Origin: an uncultured Pseudoflavonifractor sp.
Lineage (GTDB): Bacteria > Bacillota > Clostridia > Oscillospirales > Oscillospiraceae
DNA: 64,000 nucleotides
Assembly (NCBI GenBank): GCA_947425785.1
Contig: CANEAY010000010.1
Coordinates: 28,286 to 92,285, forward strand
Direction of reading: 5' to 3'
The notes beneath the pieces are model-generated. The model was not told where the DNA came from and did no database searches. It was given only the letters and a program-made list of their open reading frames with translations. Positions within the stretch are counted from its first letter, which is position 1. Each line of letters starts with the position of its first letter. Shown here one piece after another: positions 41,563 to 49,093 of this stretch. Both the position numbers and the translations under genes were made by a program.

Positions 41563-43044
41563 TCAGGAAAGCTGGGCGATGCCCTTTTGGATGCGGGTGA
41601 GGGCCTCCTCTTTACCAAGAAGTTGACATAATTCTACCGCGCCGCCGGGGGTCACCGGCTTGCCGGAGAGGGCGGTGCGCACCGGCCACATGATACGGCC
41701 GTTTTTCAGCTCCAGTTTTTCTGCCAGGGCCACCAGGGCGTCGTGGATGGCGTCGTAGCTCCAGTCGGTGAGGGCCTCCAGTACCGGGAGGGTGACCTTG
41801 AGGGCCTCCAGGGAGTTTTCCTCGTCGGTCTTCATCTTTTTGTGGCAGTAGAGCTCGTTGGAATACTCGGGCAGGGCGTCGAAGAAGTCCACCTGGGGAG
41901 CGATGTCCAGCAGGGTGTCGCACCGGCCCTGCACCAGGGGGGCCACCAGCTTCAAGTCCACCTGGGGAGCGTGGATGGCCTCCTTGAGATAGGGCTCCGC
42001 CACGGCGTAGAAGTCCTCGGGGGAGAGGGAGCGGAGATAGTTGGCGTTGAAGTATTTCAGCTTTTCAATATCAAAGATGGCGGGGGACTTGGAGACGCCT
42101 GCCAGTTCAAAAATTTCCGCCAGCTCGGTGAGGGAGAAGAACTCCCGCTCGGAGTTCTCCCCCTTGGGGGCCCAGCCCAGGAGGGCCACATAGTTGAGGA
42201 TGGCGGGGGTGAGGTAGCCCTGGGCCTTCAAGTCCTCATAGGAGGGATCCCCGTGGCGCTTGGACATCTTGTTGTGGGCATCCCGCATGACGGGGGAGCA
42301 GTGGATATACTCGGGCACCGCCCAGCCGAAGCCCTCATAGAGCAGGTTATACTTGGGGGCGGAGGAGAGGTATTCGCTGCCCCGGACTACATGGGTGATG
42401 CCCATGAGGTGGTCGTCGATGACGTTGGCGAAGTTGTAGGTGGGCAGACCGTCCCGCTTCAGCAGCACCTGGTCGTCCAGGGTGTCGTTGTCTACGGTGA
42501 TGGCGCCGAAGATGGCGTCGTGGAAGGTGGTCTGGCCTCCCTGGGGGATGCGCTGGCGGATGACGTAGGGCTCCCCGGCGGCCACACGGGCCTTGGCCTC
42601 GGCCAGAGGCAGGTCACGGCAGGGGTCGGCGGTCTTTTCAAAGTTGCCGGAGTCCTCGGCGGATTCCGCCTTTTCGCAGAAGCAGTAATAGGCGGCGCCC
42701 TTTTCCACCAGAAGGTGGGCATACTTGCCATAGAAGCTCTTCCGCTCGGTCTGGATATAGGGGCCCACGGGGCCGCCCACGTCGGGGCCCTCGTCCCAAG
42801 TGAGGCCGCACTCCTTCAGGGTCTTGTAGATCACGTCGGTGGCACCCTCCACCAGGCGGCCCTGGTCGGTGTCCTCAATGCGCAGCAGGAACTTGCCCCC
42901 CTGGTGCCGGGCAATGAGCCAGGTATAGAGGGCGGTGCGGAGATTGCCCACGTGCATATACCCCGTGGGCGAGGGGGCAAAGCGGGTGCGTACCTCCCCG
43001 TGGGGGATGCGCGCTTCCATTTCATCGAACCAGGACATATCCAT
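41563..43044 (-). CDS. gltX: Glutamyl-tRNA synthetase
   Basis: 493 residues, full length. RFAPSPTGYMHVGNLRTALY is the HIGH motif and NKMSKRHGD the KMSKS motif; a CFC...C zinc module follows at about 120-145. It charges tRNA-Glu, and probably tRNA-Gln for later amidation as in most Firmicutes. Promoter at 43080-43108, divergent from trpS. The last 20 codons include the AT-rich motif shared with the endonuclease IV gene. A second, truncated relative (gluQ) lies at 52548-53471. Confidence 0.97.
   Translation of the reverse strand: MDMSWFDEMEARIPHGEVRTRFAPSPTGYMHVGNLRTALYTWLIARHQGGKFLLRIEDTDQGRLVEGATDVIYKTLKECGLTWDEGPDVGGPVGPYIQTERKSFYGKYAHLLVEKGAAYYCFCEKAESAEDSGNFEKTADPCRDLPLAEAKARVAAGEPYVIRQRIPQGGQTTFHDAIFGAITVDNDTLDDQVLLKRDGLPTYNFANVIDDHLMGITHVVRGSEYLSSAPKYNLLYEGFGWAVPEYIHCSPVMRDAHNKMSKRHGDPSYEDLKAQGYLTPAILNYVALLGWAPKGENSEREFFSLTELAEIFELAGVSKSPAIFDIEKLKYFNANYLRSLSPEDFYAVAEPYLKEAIHAPQVDLKLVAPLVQGRCDTLLDIAPQVDFFDALPEYSNELYCHKKMKTDEENSLEALKVTLPVLEALTDWSYDAIHDALVALAEKLELKNGRIMWPVRTALSGKPVTPGGAVELCQLLGKEEALTRIQKGIAQLS
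41620..41636. repeat. Shared AT-rich motif, copy 2 (AAGTTGACATAATTCTA)
   Basis: Identical to 14042-14058 and, like it, inside a minus-strand gene encoding Glu-Leu-Cys-Gln-Leu with AT-rich codons. See the matching finding. Confidence 0.6.
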
Positions 43045-43079
43045 GTTTTGATTCCTCCAATAGAGCTGACTTTGTTCCT

Positions 43080-43108
43080 ATTGTATCGACAGGGGAAGAA
43101 CTTGTCAA
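43080..43108 (-). promoter_or_regulatory. Sigma-A promoter of gltX
   Basis: Minus strand TTGACA (43103-43108), 17-base spacer, TACAAT (43080-43085). Leader of about 30 bases, with no T-box. Confidence 0.85.
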
Positions 43109-43146
43109 GCGGGAGGAGCCCGGGCGCCGCAAAACTGTGTTTACCC

Positions 43147-43175
43147 TTGTCAATGGAAGGGAAATGTGGTATGAT
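43147..43175 (+). promoter_or_regulatory. Sigma-A promoter of trpS
   Basis: TTGTCA (43147-43152), 17-base spacer, TATGAT (43170-43175). The predicted leader is about 45 bases with no room for a T-box. Confidence 0.82.
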
Positions 43176-43226
43176 ATCCCGGTATTACCAGAGCCTGTAT
43201 TGGCTTTGAGAAAAGGAGTGTTTCAC

Positions 43227-44228
43227 ATGATAAAGGGTCGTAAGATCAGCTTCAGCGGCATCCAGCCCAGCGGCGACATCCATCTGGGCAACTATATGGG
43301 GGCACTCCGGCACTGGCCTACCTATCAGGATGAGTATGACTGCGTCTACTGTGTAGTGGATGAGCACGCCATCACCCTGCGGCAGGATCCGGCCACTTTG
43401 CGCCGCCGCTCGGTGGAGCTGTTTGCCCAGCTCATCGCCTGCGGCATCGACCCCAACAGGAGTATCCTTTTTGTCCAGTCCATGGTGCCCGCCCACGCGG
43501 AGCTGGCCTGGATCCTCAACTGCTATACCATGTTCGGCGAGCTTAGCCGCATGACCCAGTTCAAGGACAAGTCCGCCAAGCACGCCGACAACATCAACGC
43601 CGGCCTCTTTACTTATCCCACCCTCATGGCCGCCGACATCCTGCTCTATCAGACCGATATCGTCCCCGTGGGGGAGGATCAGCGCCAGCACGTGGAGCTG
43701 ACCCGGGACATCGCCCAGCGGTTCAACGGCGTTTACGGCGATGTGCTCACCATGCCCGAGGCGGTGATCCCCAAGCAGGGGGCACGGGTCATGGGCCTTA
43801 GTACCCCCGACAGCAAGATGAGCAAGTCCATCCCGGAGGGCTGCGTCTTTGTAATGGAGAAGCCGGAGGACATCATGCGCAAGTTCAAGCGGGCCATCAC
43901 CGATTCCGACACGGAGAACTGCGTGCGTTACGACCGGGAGGGAAAGCCCGGGGTGAGCAACCTGCTGGACATCTACTGCGCCGCCACCGGGGAGAGCCTG
44001 GAGGCGGCCCAGAGCCGCTTTGCCGGGCAGGGCTATGGGGTCTTCAAGCCTGCGGTGGGCGAGGCGGTGGTGGAGTGCCTGCGCCCGGTGCGGGAGGAGA
44101 CGGAGCGGCTCCTGGCCGACAAGGGGGAGCTGGAGCGGCTCATGCGCCTGGGGGCGGACAAGGCCGCCTCGGTAGCGGGGCGCACCTTGAGCAAAGTGCA
44201 GAAAAAGGTGGGCTTTCTGTCCCGGTGA
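43227..44228 (+). CDS. trpS: Tryptophanyl-tRNA synthetase
   Basis: 333 residues from the ATG at 43227 (AAAAGGAG upstream); the frame is open from 43137, across the promoter. SGIQPSGDIHLGNYMGAL holds the HIGH-type site and DSKMSKS the KMSKS loop; GEDQRQHVELTRDIA is typical of bacterial TrpRS. It charges tRNA-Trp. It is followed after 83 bases by the TagO-like gene. Confidence 0.97.
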   Translation: MIKGRKISFSGIQPSGDIHLGNYMGALRHWPTYQDEYDCVYCVVDEHAITLRQDPATLRRRSVELFAQLIACGIDPNRSILFVQSMVPAHAELAWILNCYTMFGELSRMTQFKDKSAKHADNINAGLFTYPTLMAADILLYQTDIVPVGEDQRQHVELTRDIAQRFNGVYGDVLTMPEAVIPKQGARVMGLSTPDSKMSKSIPEGCVFVMEKPEDIMRKFKRAITDSDTENCVRYDREGKPGVSNLLDIYCAATGESLEAAQSRFAGQGYGVFKPAVGEAVVECLRPVREETERLLADKGELERLMRLGADKAASVAGRTLSKVQKKVGFLSR

Positions 44229-44311
44229 GGAACATATTTCCGTTTTTGCCGTCTAATCCTACGACAAACAGATGACCCTCCGGCAGCGCCGGAGCAAGGA
44301 GATAAGACACC

Positions 44312-45403
44312 ATGCCTATTTCATTGGAACTCATCGGCCAGGTGGCCGCCGCTTTGGGGGTGGCCTTCCTCATCGCCCTGATCCTTACCCCCGTGGTCAA
44401 GAGTCTGGCGGTAAAAATGGGGGCGGTGGACGACCCCAGGAAGGACAAAGACCCGGAGCGGCGGATGCACTCCGATCCCATTCCCCGGATGGGGGGCCTT
44501 GCCATCGTGCTGGGATTTCTGCTCAGCACCCTTATCTTCGTGCCCCTGACCACACAGCTCCAGGGCGCCCTCCTGGGGGCGGTGATGATCGTAGTGCTGG
44601 GCATCTTTGACGACATCTACGACCTGCGGGCCAAGTTCAAGCTGGGGGTGCAGATCGCCGCCGCCCTCATTGCCGTGCTGACGGGGAACGTTATCGAGTA
44701 CCTGTCCAACCCCAACATCTTTTCCGCCGACCCTTACTGGGAGCTGGGCATCCTGGCCTACCCCATCACCATCATCTGGATCGTGGCCATGACCAACGCC
44801 GTCAACCTCATCGACGGGCTGGACGGTCTGGCCTGCGGGGTCTGCTCCATCAGTTCTATGACCCTACTGGTCATCGCCCTGCTGCTGAGAGAGCCTACGG
44901 TGGCCATCCTGGTGGCCGCCCTGGTGGGCGGCTGTCTGGGCTTTTTGCCCTACAACATGAACCCGGCGAAAATTTTCATGGGGGACACGGGTTCCACCTT
45001 TTTGGGGTACATTCTGGCGGTCATCTCCGTCCAGGGCCTTTTCAAGATGTACACCCTCATCTCCTTCGTGGTGCCCTTCCTCCTCTTTGGCCTTCCCATC
45101 TTTGACACCTGTTTTGCCTTCATCCGCCGCATCGCCCACGGGCAGAGCCCCATGCACGCCGATCGGAGCCATGTGCACCACCGGCTCATCGACATGGGCT
45201 TTTCCCAGAAGCAGGCGGTGGCGGTACTGTACGTCATTACCGCCATCCTGGGCCTGAGCGCCGTGGTGCTCACCACCAGCGGGGCGGTGAAGGCCATGCT
45301 GCTGCTCTTCGCCTTCTGCGCGGCGGGGGCGGTGGCCCTCAGCGTATTCTACGGTGCCCATAGGCCCCGCCGTGGCCGTGGGGAAGAGGAGGAAGAGGGA
45401 TGA
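44312..45403 (+). CDS. TagO/WecA-like undecaprenyl-phosphate GlcNAc-1-phosphate transferase
   Basis: 363 residues with about ten to eleven membrane segments. Polyprenyl-phosphate transferase motifs are present: HSDPIPRMGG, GIFDDIYDLRAKFKL, NAVNLIDGLDGLA, KIFMGDTGS and HADRSHVHHRL, the last being typical of WecA/TagO rather than MraY. It transfers a sugar-1-phosphate, normally GlcNAc, to the lipid carrier and starts wall glycopolymer synthesis. It overlaps the UDP-GlcNAc 2-epimerase gene by 4 bases, so lipid-linked GlcNAc and UDP-ManNAc are made together, as for a teichoic-acid linkage unit or a secondary cell-wall polymer. Confidence 0.93.
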   Translation: MPISLELIGQVAAALGVAFLIALILTPVVKSLAVKMGAVDDPRKDKDPERRMHSDPIPRMGGLAIVLGFLLSTLIFVPLTTQLQGALLGAVMIVVLGIFDDIYDLRAKFKLGVQIAAALIAVLTGNVIEYLSNPNIFSADPYWELGILAYPITIIWIVAMTNAVNLIDGLDGLACGVCSISSMTLLVIALLLREPTVAILVAALVGGCLGFLPYNMNPAKIFMGDTGSTFLGYILAVISVQGLFKMYTLISFVVPFLLFGLPIFDTCFAFIRRIAHGQSPMHADRSHVHHRLIDMGFSQKQAVAVLYVITAILGLSAVVLTTSGAVKAMLLLFAFCAAGAVALSVFYGAHRPRRGRGEEEEEG

Positions 45404-46545
45404 GCGTGCGGGTCATGTCCATTTTCGGCACCCGGCCGGAGGCCATCAAGATGGCCCCCCTGGTGCAGGAGCTCTCCCGCCGGGAAGGCGTGGAGAGCCT
45501 TTGCTGCGTCACCGCCCAGCACCGGGAGATGCTGGACAGCGTGCTGAATATCTTTAAGATCACCCCCGATTTTGACCTGAACATCATGGAGCCGGGGCAG
45601 ACCCTGTCCACCATCACCACCAAGTGCCTGCTGGGGCTGGAGAAGGTTTTTGCCGCGGGGAAGCCCGACCTGGTGCTGGTGCACGGGGACACCTCCACCG
45701 CCTTTTCCGCCGCCCTGGCCGCCTTTTACGGCCAGATCAAGGTTGGGCACGTGGAGGCGGGACTGCGCACTTACGACAAATACTCCCCCTTCCCGGAGGA
45801 GATGAACCGCACCCTGGTGGGCGATATGGCCGACCTCCACTTCTGTCCCACCACCGCCAACCGGGACAACTTGGCCCGGGAGGGGGTCACCCGGGGGGTG
45901 TTCCTCACCGGGAACACGGTCATTGACGCCATGGCCACCACGGTGCGGCCGGATTTCAGGTTCTCCACCGACCTGCTCAATCACCTGGACTACGGGAGCC
46001 AGACGGTCATTCTGGTGACCTGCCACCGGCGGGAGAACTATGGGGAGCCTATGAAGAACATCATGACCGCCCTGCGGAGGCTGGTGGAGGCCTATCCCCA
46101 GGTGGAGCTGGTCTATCCTGTCCACCTGTCCCCGGTGGTGCAAAAGGCGGCGGGGGAGTATCTGGGAGGGCATGAGCGCATCCACCTCATCGACCCGGTG
46201 GATGTGGAGGAGATGCACAACCTGATGGCACGGTGCTCCTTTGTGATGACCGACTCCGGCGGCTTGCAGGAGGAGGCCCCCGCCCTGGGCAAGCCGGTGC
46301 TGGTCATGCGCCGGGAGACCGAGCGGCCGGAGGCGGTGGCGGCGGGGACGGTGAAGCTGGCGGGCACCGGGGAGGAGGACATTTTTGCCCTGGGCTCGGA
46401 GCTTATCACCGACAAGGCTGCCTACGACGCCATGGCCCACGCGGTGAATCCCTATGGGGACGGCAGGGCCTGCCGGCGCATCGGCGACGCCATTGAGTAT
46501 ACCTTCGGCCTTCGGGACAAGGGGCCGGAGGAGTTCAAAGCATAA
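45400..46545 (+). CDS. wecB: UDP-N-acetylglucosamine 2-epimerase (non-hydrolysing)
   Basis: 381 residues. Family signs: SIFGTRPEAIKMAPLVQEL, TAQHREMLD, LVHGDTSTAF, GHVEAGLRT, FPEEMNR and TDSGGLQEEAPALGKPVLVMR. It interconverts UDP-GlcNAc and UDP-ManNAc in the cytoplasm. Also called MnaA in Gram-positives. Coupled to the TagO-like gene, giving a two-gene unit for wall-polymer precursor supply; the SLH proteins in this window would need such a polymer. Confidence 0.96.
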   Translation: MSVRVMSIFGTRPEAIKMAPLVQELSRREGVESLCCVTAQHREMLDSVLNIFKITPDFDLNIMEPGQTLSTITTKCLLGLEKVFAAGKPDLVLVHGDTSTAFSAALAAFYGQIKVGHVEAGLRTYDKYSPFPEEMNRTLVGDMADLHFCPTTANRDNLAREGVTRGVFLTGNTVIDAMATTVRPDFRFSTDLLNHLDYGSQTVILVTCHRRENYGEPMKNIMTALRRLVEAYPQVELVYPVHLSPVVQKAAGEYLGGHERIHLIDPVDVEEMHNLMARCSFVMTDSGGLQEEAPALGKPVLVMRRETERPEAVAAGTVKLAGTGEEDIFALGSELITDKAAYDAMAHAVNPYGDGRACRRIGDAIEYTFGLRDKGPEEFKA

Positions 46546-46550
46546 GGACA

Positions 46551-46582
46551 GCAAAAAGCCTCCCCAGGGGGAGGCTTTTTGC
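46551..46582 (+). terminator. Terminator after wecB
   Basis: Stem GCAAAAAGCCTCCCC / GGGGAGGCTTTTTGC with a minimal loop; T-run included in the stem end. Confidence 0.88.
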
Positions 46583-46606
46583 GCATAACGAAAGGAGGGA
46601 CAGGCT

Positions 46607-47395
46607 TTGGAAGGGAAAAACCGCAATATCCTGGTGGCACTCATCGCCGTGGTCATCATCGCGGCTGTGTTTTCCAGCTTTGGCCTGCCCCTGTTTACCG
46701 GCCCCACGGCCACCATCACCCTGCCCACCCCTGTCCCCACCGGGGTGGAACAGCCGGGGGAGAGCGGCCAGGGGGGCGGCGTCCGGGTGGAGGTGACCCC
46801 GGACACGGTGCAGAGTGTTATCGCCGCCATGAGCCGGTTGGAGAGTTATTCACGGGTGGTCACCATCACCTTGGAGGGCATCACCTCCACCGCCCAGGTA
46901 TGGGTGGATGGGGGGTGGACGAGAGCTGACCTGGCTTTACCCACCGGCCTTACCATCCACACCATCGTGGGGGAGGGGACGGTGTGGCGGTGGAACAACA
47001 ATGACCGCAGCATCCTCACCTGGAACGCGGCGGAGGGCGCTGTGGACGTGGAAGGCCAGCGCATCCCCACCTACGAGGACGTGCTGGCCCTGGATCCGGC
47101 GAGCATCACCAATGCCGGGTATGAGAACAAAAACGGCTCGGCCTGCGTCTATGTGGAGGTGGCCGTGCCGGAGCTTGCCCAGGTGGAGCGGTACTGGGTA
47201 TCGGCGGACAACGGCCTTCTCATGGCCGCGGAGACCGAGACCGGGGGGCTGGTGGTCTACTCCATGGCCGCCACTGCCGCAGAGATCCCCGCCCCGGCCT
47301 GGGCCTCCTTTGACCTGCCTGACGGCCGGGTGCTCCACACCGTGGGCGAGGAGGATATCGCACTGGGAGTAGAGGGGGAGCAGGCTGGGTCATAA
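46607..47395 (+). CDS. Membrane-anchored uncharacterised protein (LolA-like beta fold?)
   Basis: 262 residues starting at a TTG at 46607 with AAAGGAGGG 7 bases upstream, which decides the start. One N-terminal membrane segment (ILVALIAVVIIAAVFSSFG, ~8-26) is followed by a Pro/Thr linker and a ~190-residue extracellular domain. The segment TITLEGITSTAQVWVDGGW...IVGEGTVWRWNN...RYWVSADNGLLMAAETE resembles the half-barrel strands of LolA-like sporulation/lipoprotein-sorting proteins, but I cannot assign a family. It sits between wecB's terminator and a convergent operon whose last gene it overlaps by 6 bases. Confidence 0.8.
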   Translation: MEGKNRNILVALIAVVIIAAVFSSFGLPLFTGPTATITLPTPVPTGVEQPGESGQGGGVRVEVTPDTVQSVIAAMSRLESYSRVVTITLEGITSTAQVWVDGGWTRADLALPTGLTIHTIVGEGTVWRWNNNDRSILTWNAAEGAVDVEGQRIPTYEDVLALDPASITNAGYENKNGSACVYVEVAVPELAQVERYWVSADNGLLMAAETETGGLVVYSMAATAAEIPAPAWASFDLPDGRVLHTVGEEDIALGVEGEQAGS

Positions 47396-47629
47396 AAGAA
47401 GCATGAGACCCAGGGTGATGAGCAGCTCCAGGTTGTCCTCCCGGTCATCCAGGAAGAGGAAGAGGAGGATGAGCAGGAGCAGCACATCCCCGGTGTCCAG
47501 TTCTTCCAATTTCAGACCGCTGAGAAGGGCCGACAGGCCCTTCTTTTCCTTTCCCGTCTCGGTAGAAGCCGGAGCCGGCTCCGACGCCTCCGGGAACCGG
47601 CGGGACTGGGGGAGATAGGGGTTATACAT
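47390..47629 (-). CDS. Small uncharacterised protein, gene 3 of a minus-strand operon
   Basis: 79 residues. A Pro-rich start (MYNPYLPQ) and polar middle are followed by GLKLEELDTGDVLLLLILLF and a Leu-rich acidic tail (FLDDREDNLELLITLGLMLL), possibly membrane-associated. It overlaps the upstream gene by 8 bases, so translation is coupled. I do not recognise a function; the style is familiar from spore-forming Oscillospiraceae, which suggests but does not prove a sporulation link. Confidence 0.78.
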   Translation of the reverse strand: MYNPYLPQSRRFPEASEPAPASTETGKEKKGLSALLSGLKLEELDTGDVLLLLILLFLFLDDREDNLELLITLGLMLLL

Positions 47630-48074
47630 GGCCGCCCTCCTCCTTCAAAAGAGCCACCGCCACCCGAACCACCCGGGAGAGCCGGGCGATCTTCTCCGCC
47701 TTTTCCAGCTTTTCCTGCCGCTCTGGGCGGAGGAAGGGCTTGAGGGAGGAGAGAAGGGCCGCCTTTTCGTCGTCCTGGGCGGAGTATTCCCCATAGACCC
47801 GCAGGGCGATCTGGATGAGCCTGGGGTCGATGTCGGGAAGGCCGCCGCCCCCCAGGGCCCCCAGCAGGGCGGAGAGGTCGGGAGTGGAGTTGTCGGCAGT
47901 CTCCTCCGGCAGGGCGGGGGCATCCACCGGGATATAGTCGGCCTCCGCCGGGGACTCTTGTTCCGGGGGAGCGCTGGGACTGCCGCCGGTGAGGGCCTGG
48001 GCGATGGCGGTGATCTGGCTCATGGCCTGGGGGTCACCCAGGATGGCCTGTAATTGTTCCTGCAGTTCCGCCAT
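47622..48074 (-). CDS. Uncharacterised protein, gene 2 of a minus-strand operon
   Basis: 150 residues, soluble. Short helix-rich N-terminus (ELQEQLQAILGDPQAMSQIT), acidic Pro-rich linker, a Gly-rich LLGALGGGGLPDIDP, then two helices ending LLSSLKPFLRPERQEKLEKA and ARLSRVVRVAVALLKEEGG. The basic C-terminal part is the kind of conserved patch seen in small clostridial proteins of unknown role. Coupled to gene 3 and 30 bases after gene 1. No function assigned. Confidence 0.82.
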   Translation of the reverse strand: MAELQEQLQAILGDPQAMSQITAIAQALTGGSPSAPPEQESPAEADYIPVDAPALPEETADNSTPDLSALLGALGGGGLPDIDPRLIQIALRVYGEYSAQDDEKAALLSSLKPFLRPERQEKLEKAEKIARLSRVVRVAVALLKEEGGHV

Positions 48075-48104
48075 GGTCTCACCCCTTTCCTGCGGCGGGA
48101 AAAA

Positions 48105-48383
48105 TCAGTTCCCGGTTTTCTTTTTCAGGTCTTCTACAGCCTTGGCCCCCTCGGGGCTGCCCATGACCTGGCCCAGAAGGCCCATGAGGGCGTCGGGCTT
48201 GCCCTTGGCGGCGGCTTGGGCGGCGGCCTGGAGGCCGGCGCCGCCGCTTTGATTGAGCAGGGTCATGAGCTTCTGGGTCTCCGGGGAGGAGAGGAGGGCC
48301 TGAAGGCCCTTGGGGTCTTTGAGGAGCCGGGCGGCCTGGGGGTCTTGCTTCAGGGCGTCCCAGGCGGGATCGGGCTTGGTCAT
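48105..48383 (-). CDS. Uncharacterised small helical protein, gene 1 of a minus-strand operon
   Basis: 92 residues, all helical in appearance: WDALKQDPQAARLLKDPKGL, LLSSPETQKLMTLLNQSG, then an Ala/Gly-rich stretch and LMGLLGQVMGSPEGAKAVED. It shares the LLSSPE/QAM-type short-helix style with the start of gene 2, so the two may interact or share ancestry. A GGGAGG site precedes the ATG. Divergent from the yfcE-like gene. Function unknown. Confidence 0.8.
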   Translation of the reverse strand: MTKPDPAWDALKQDPQAARLLKDPKGLQALLSSPETQKLMTLLNQSGGAGLQAAAQAAAKGKPDALMGLLGQVMGSPEGAKAVEDLKKKTGN

Positions 48384-48423
48384 AGCAGATGCCTCCCTTA
48401 GGTATCATAGTTGGTTTCCCTCT

Positions 48424-48454
48424 ATTATATGAGTGAGAAAGGAGAAGGTGACAA
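48424..48454 (-). promoter_or_regulatory. Candidate promoter of the three-gene unknown operon
   Basis: Minus strand TATAAT (48424-48429) with TTGTCA (48449-48454) 19 bases upstream. The spacer is 2 bases too long for a standard sigma-A promoter, so it may need an activator or the -35 may be elsewhere. Confidence 0.4.
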
Positions 48455-48455
48455 G

Positions 48456-48926
48456 ATGAAATGGCTGGTTTTTTCCGATTCCCACGGATATATCGACGGG
48501 ATGCGCAGGGCCATTGAGCTGGAAAAGCCCGACCGGGTGCTCCACCTGGGGGACGTTGTCCGGGATGGGGTCAAGCTGCTCTCCGCCTGCCCCGGCCTGG
48601 AGCTGGAGCAGGTGCGGGGCAACTGCGACCCGGTGGACAACGGGCCGCCGGAGGAGCGGGAGCTCTTTTTCGGCCTTCACCGGGTGTGGATGCTCCACGG
48701 TCACACCTACTGGGTGAAGTCGGGCATCAACCTGCTGGCCGACGAGGCCCGCACCCGAGGGGTGGAGGTGGCCCTCTTCGGCCACACCCACAAGCCCCTG
48801 TGTACCCGGCAGGGGGCGCTGTGGATCATGAATCCCGGCACCGCCGGCGGCCGCCCCACGGTGACCTACGGGGTCATCGAGGAGCGGGAGGGGGAGCTCT
48901 ACTGCCGTACGGCGGTGGTGGAATAA
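48456..48926 (+). CDS. YfcE/MJ0936-type metallophosphoesterase
   Basis: 156 residues from the ATG at 48456; the earlier in-frame ATG at 48411 lacks a site. Two-metal phosphodiesterase motifs are in order: VFSDSHGY (Asp, His), HLGDVVRD, VRGNCDP, LHGHTYWVK and ALFGHTHKP. Members hydrolyse phosphodiesters in vitro; the cellular substrate is unclear. This class often follows rdgB-type genes; here it stands alone and is divergent from the unknown three-gene operon. Confidence 0.92.
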   Translation: MKWLVFSDSHGYIDGMRRAIELEKPDRVLHLGDVVRDGVKLLSACPGLELEQVRGNCDPVDNGPPEERELFFGLHRVWMLHGHTYWVKSGINLLADEARTRGVEVALFGHTHKPLCTRQGALWIMNPGTAGGRPTVTYGVIEEREGELYCRTAVVE

Positions 48927-48944
48927 TAGAGGAAAAGAGACGAT

Positions 48945-48982
48945 GGGCCTCTATCATTACACTTTTGTAATGATAGAGGCCC
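48945..48982. promoter_or_regulatory. 17-bp perfect inverted repeat, candidate LysR-family operator
   Basis: GGGCCTCTATCATTACA, CTTT loop, exact complement. No T-run follows on either strand, so it is a poor terminator. Its centre lies at about -64 relative to the predicted start of the transporter-M20D operon, the position where LysR-type regulators bind, and a lysR gene follows that operon. It could alternatively serve as the 3' hairpin of the yfcE-like gene. Confidence 0.5.
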
Positions 48983-48991
48983 AAAAGCATA

Positions 48992-49021
48992 TTGTACAAA
49001 AAAGAGATGCTGTGCTACTAT
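48992..49021 (+). promoter_or_regulatory. Candidate promoter of the transporter-amidohydrolase operon
   Basis: TTGTAC (48992-48997), 18-base spacer, TACTAT (49016-49021). Imperfect boxes fit an activated promoter; the dyad at 48945-48982 abuts it. Confidence 0.5.
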
Positions 49022-49093
49022 GTCTTTGTTGCAACGAGACAAACGGCGCGCCCTCCATACTTTCTACAATGAATCAGAAAGAGAGGGAATATT

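Noticed and set aside
43045..43226. T-box riboswitch ahead of gltX, trpS or leuS
   Set aside because: Mapped promoters leave leaders of roughly 30-45 bases, with no T-box sequence or terminator.
44277..44293. CTCCGGC-AGC-GCCGGAG hairpin between trpS and the TagO-like gene
   Set aside because: Only seven pairs and no T-run; insufficient for a terminator or riboswitch call.
48945..48982. Hairpin read as an ordinary terminator of the yfcE-like gene
   Set aside because: The stem is strong but no T-run follows on either strand; its position fits a regulator site better. Not fully excluded.
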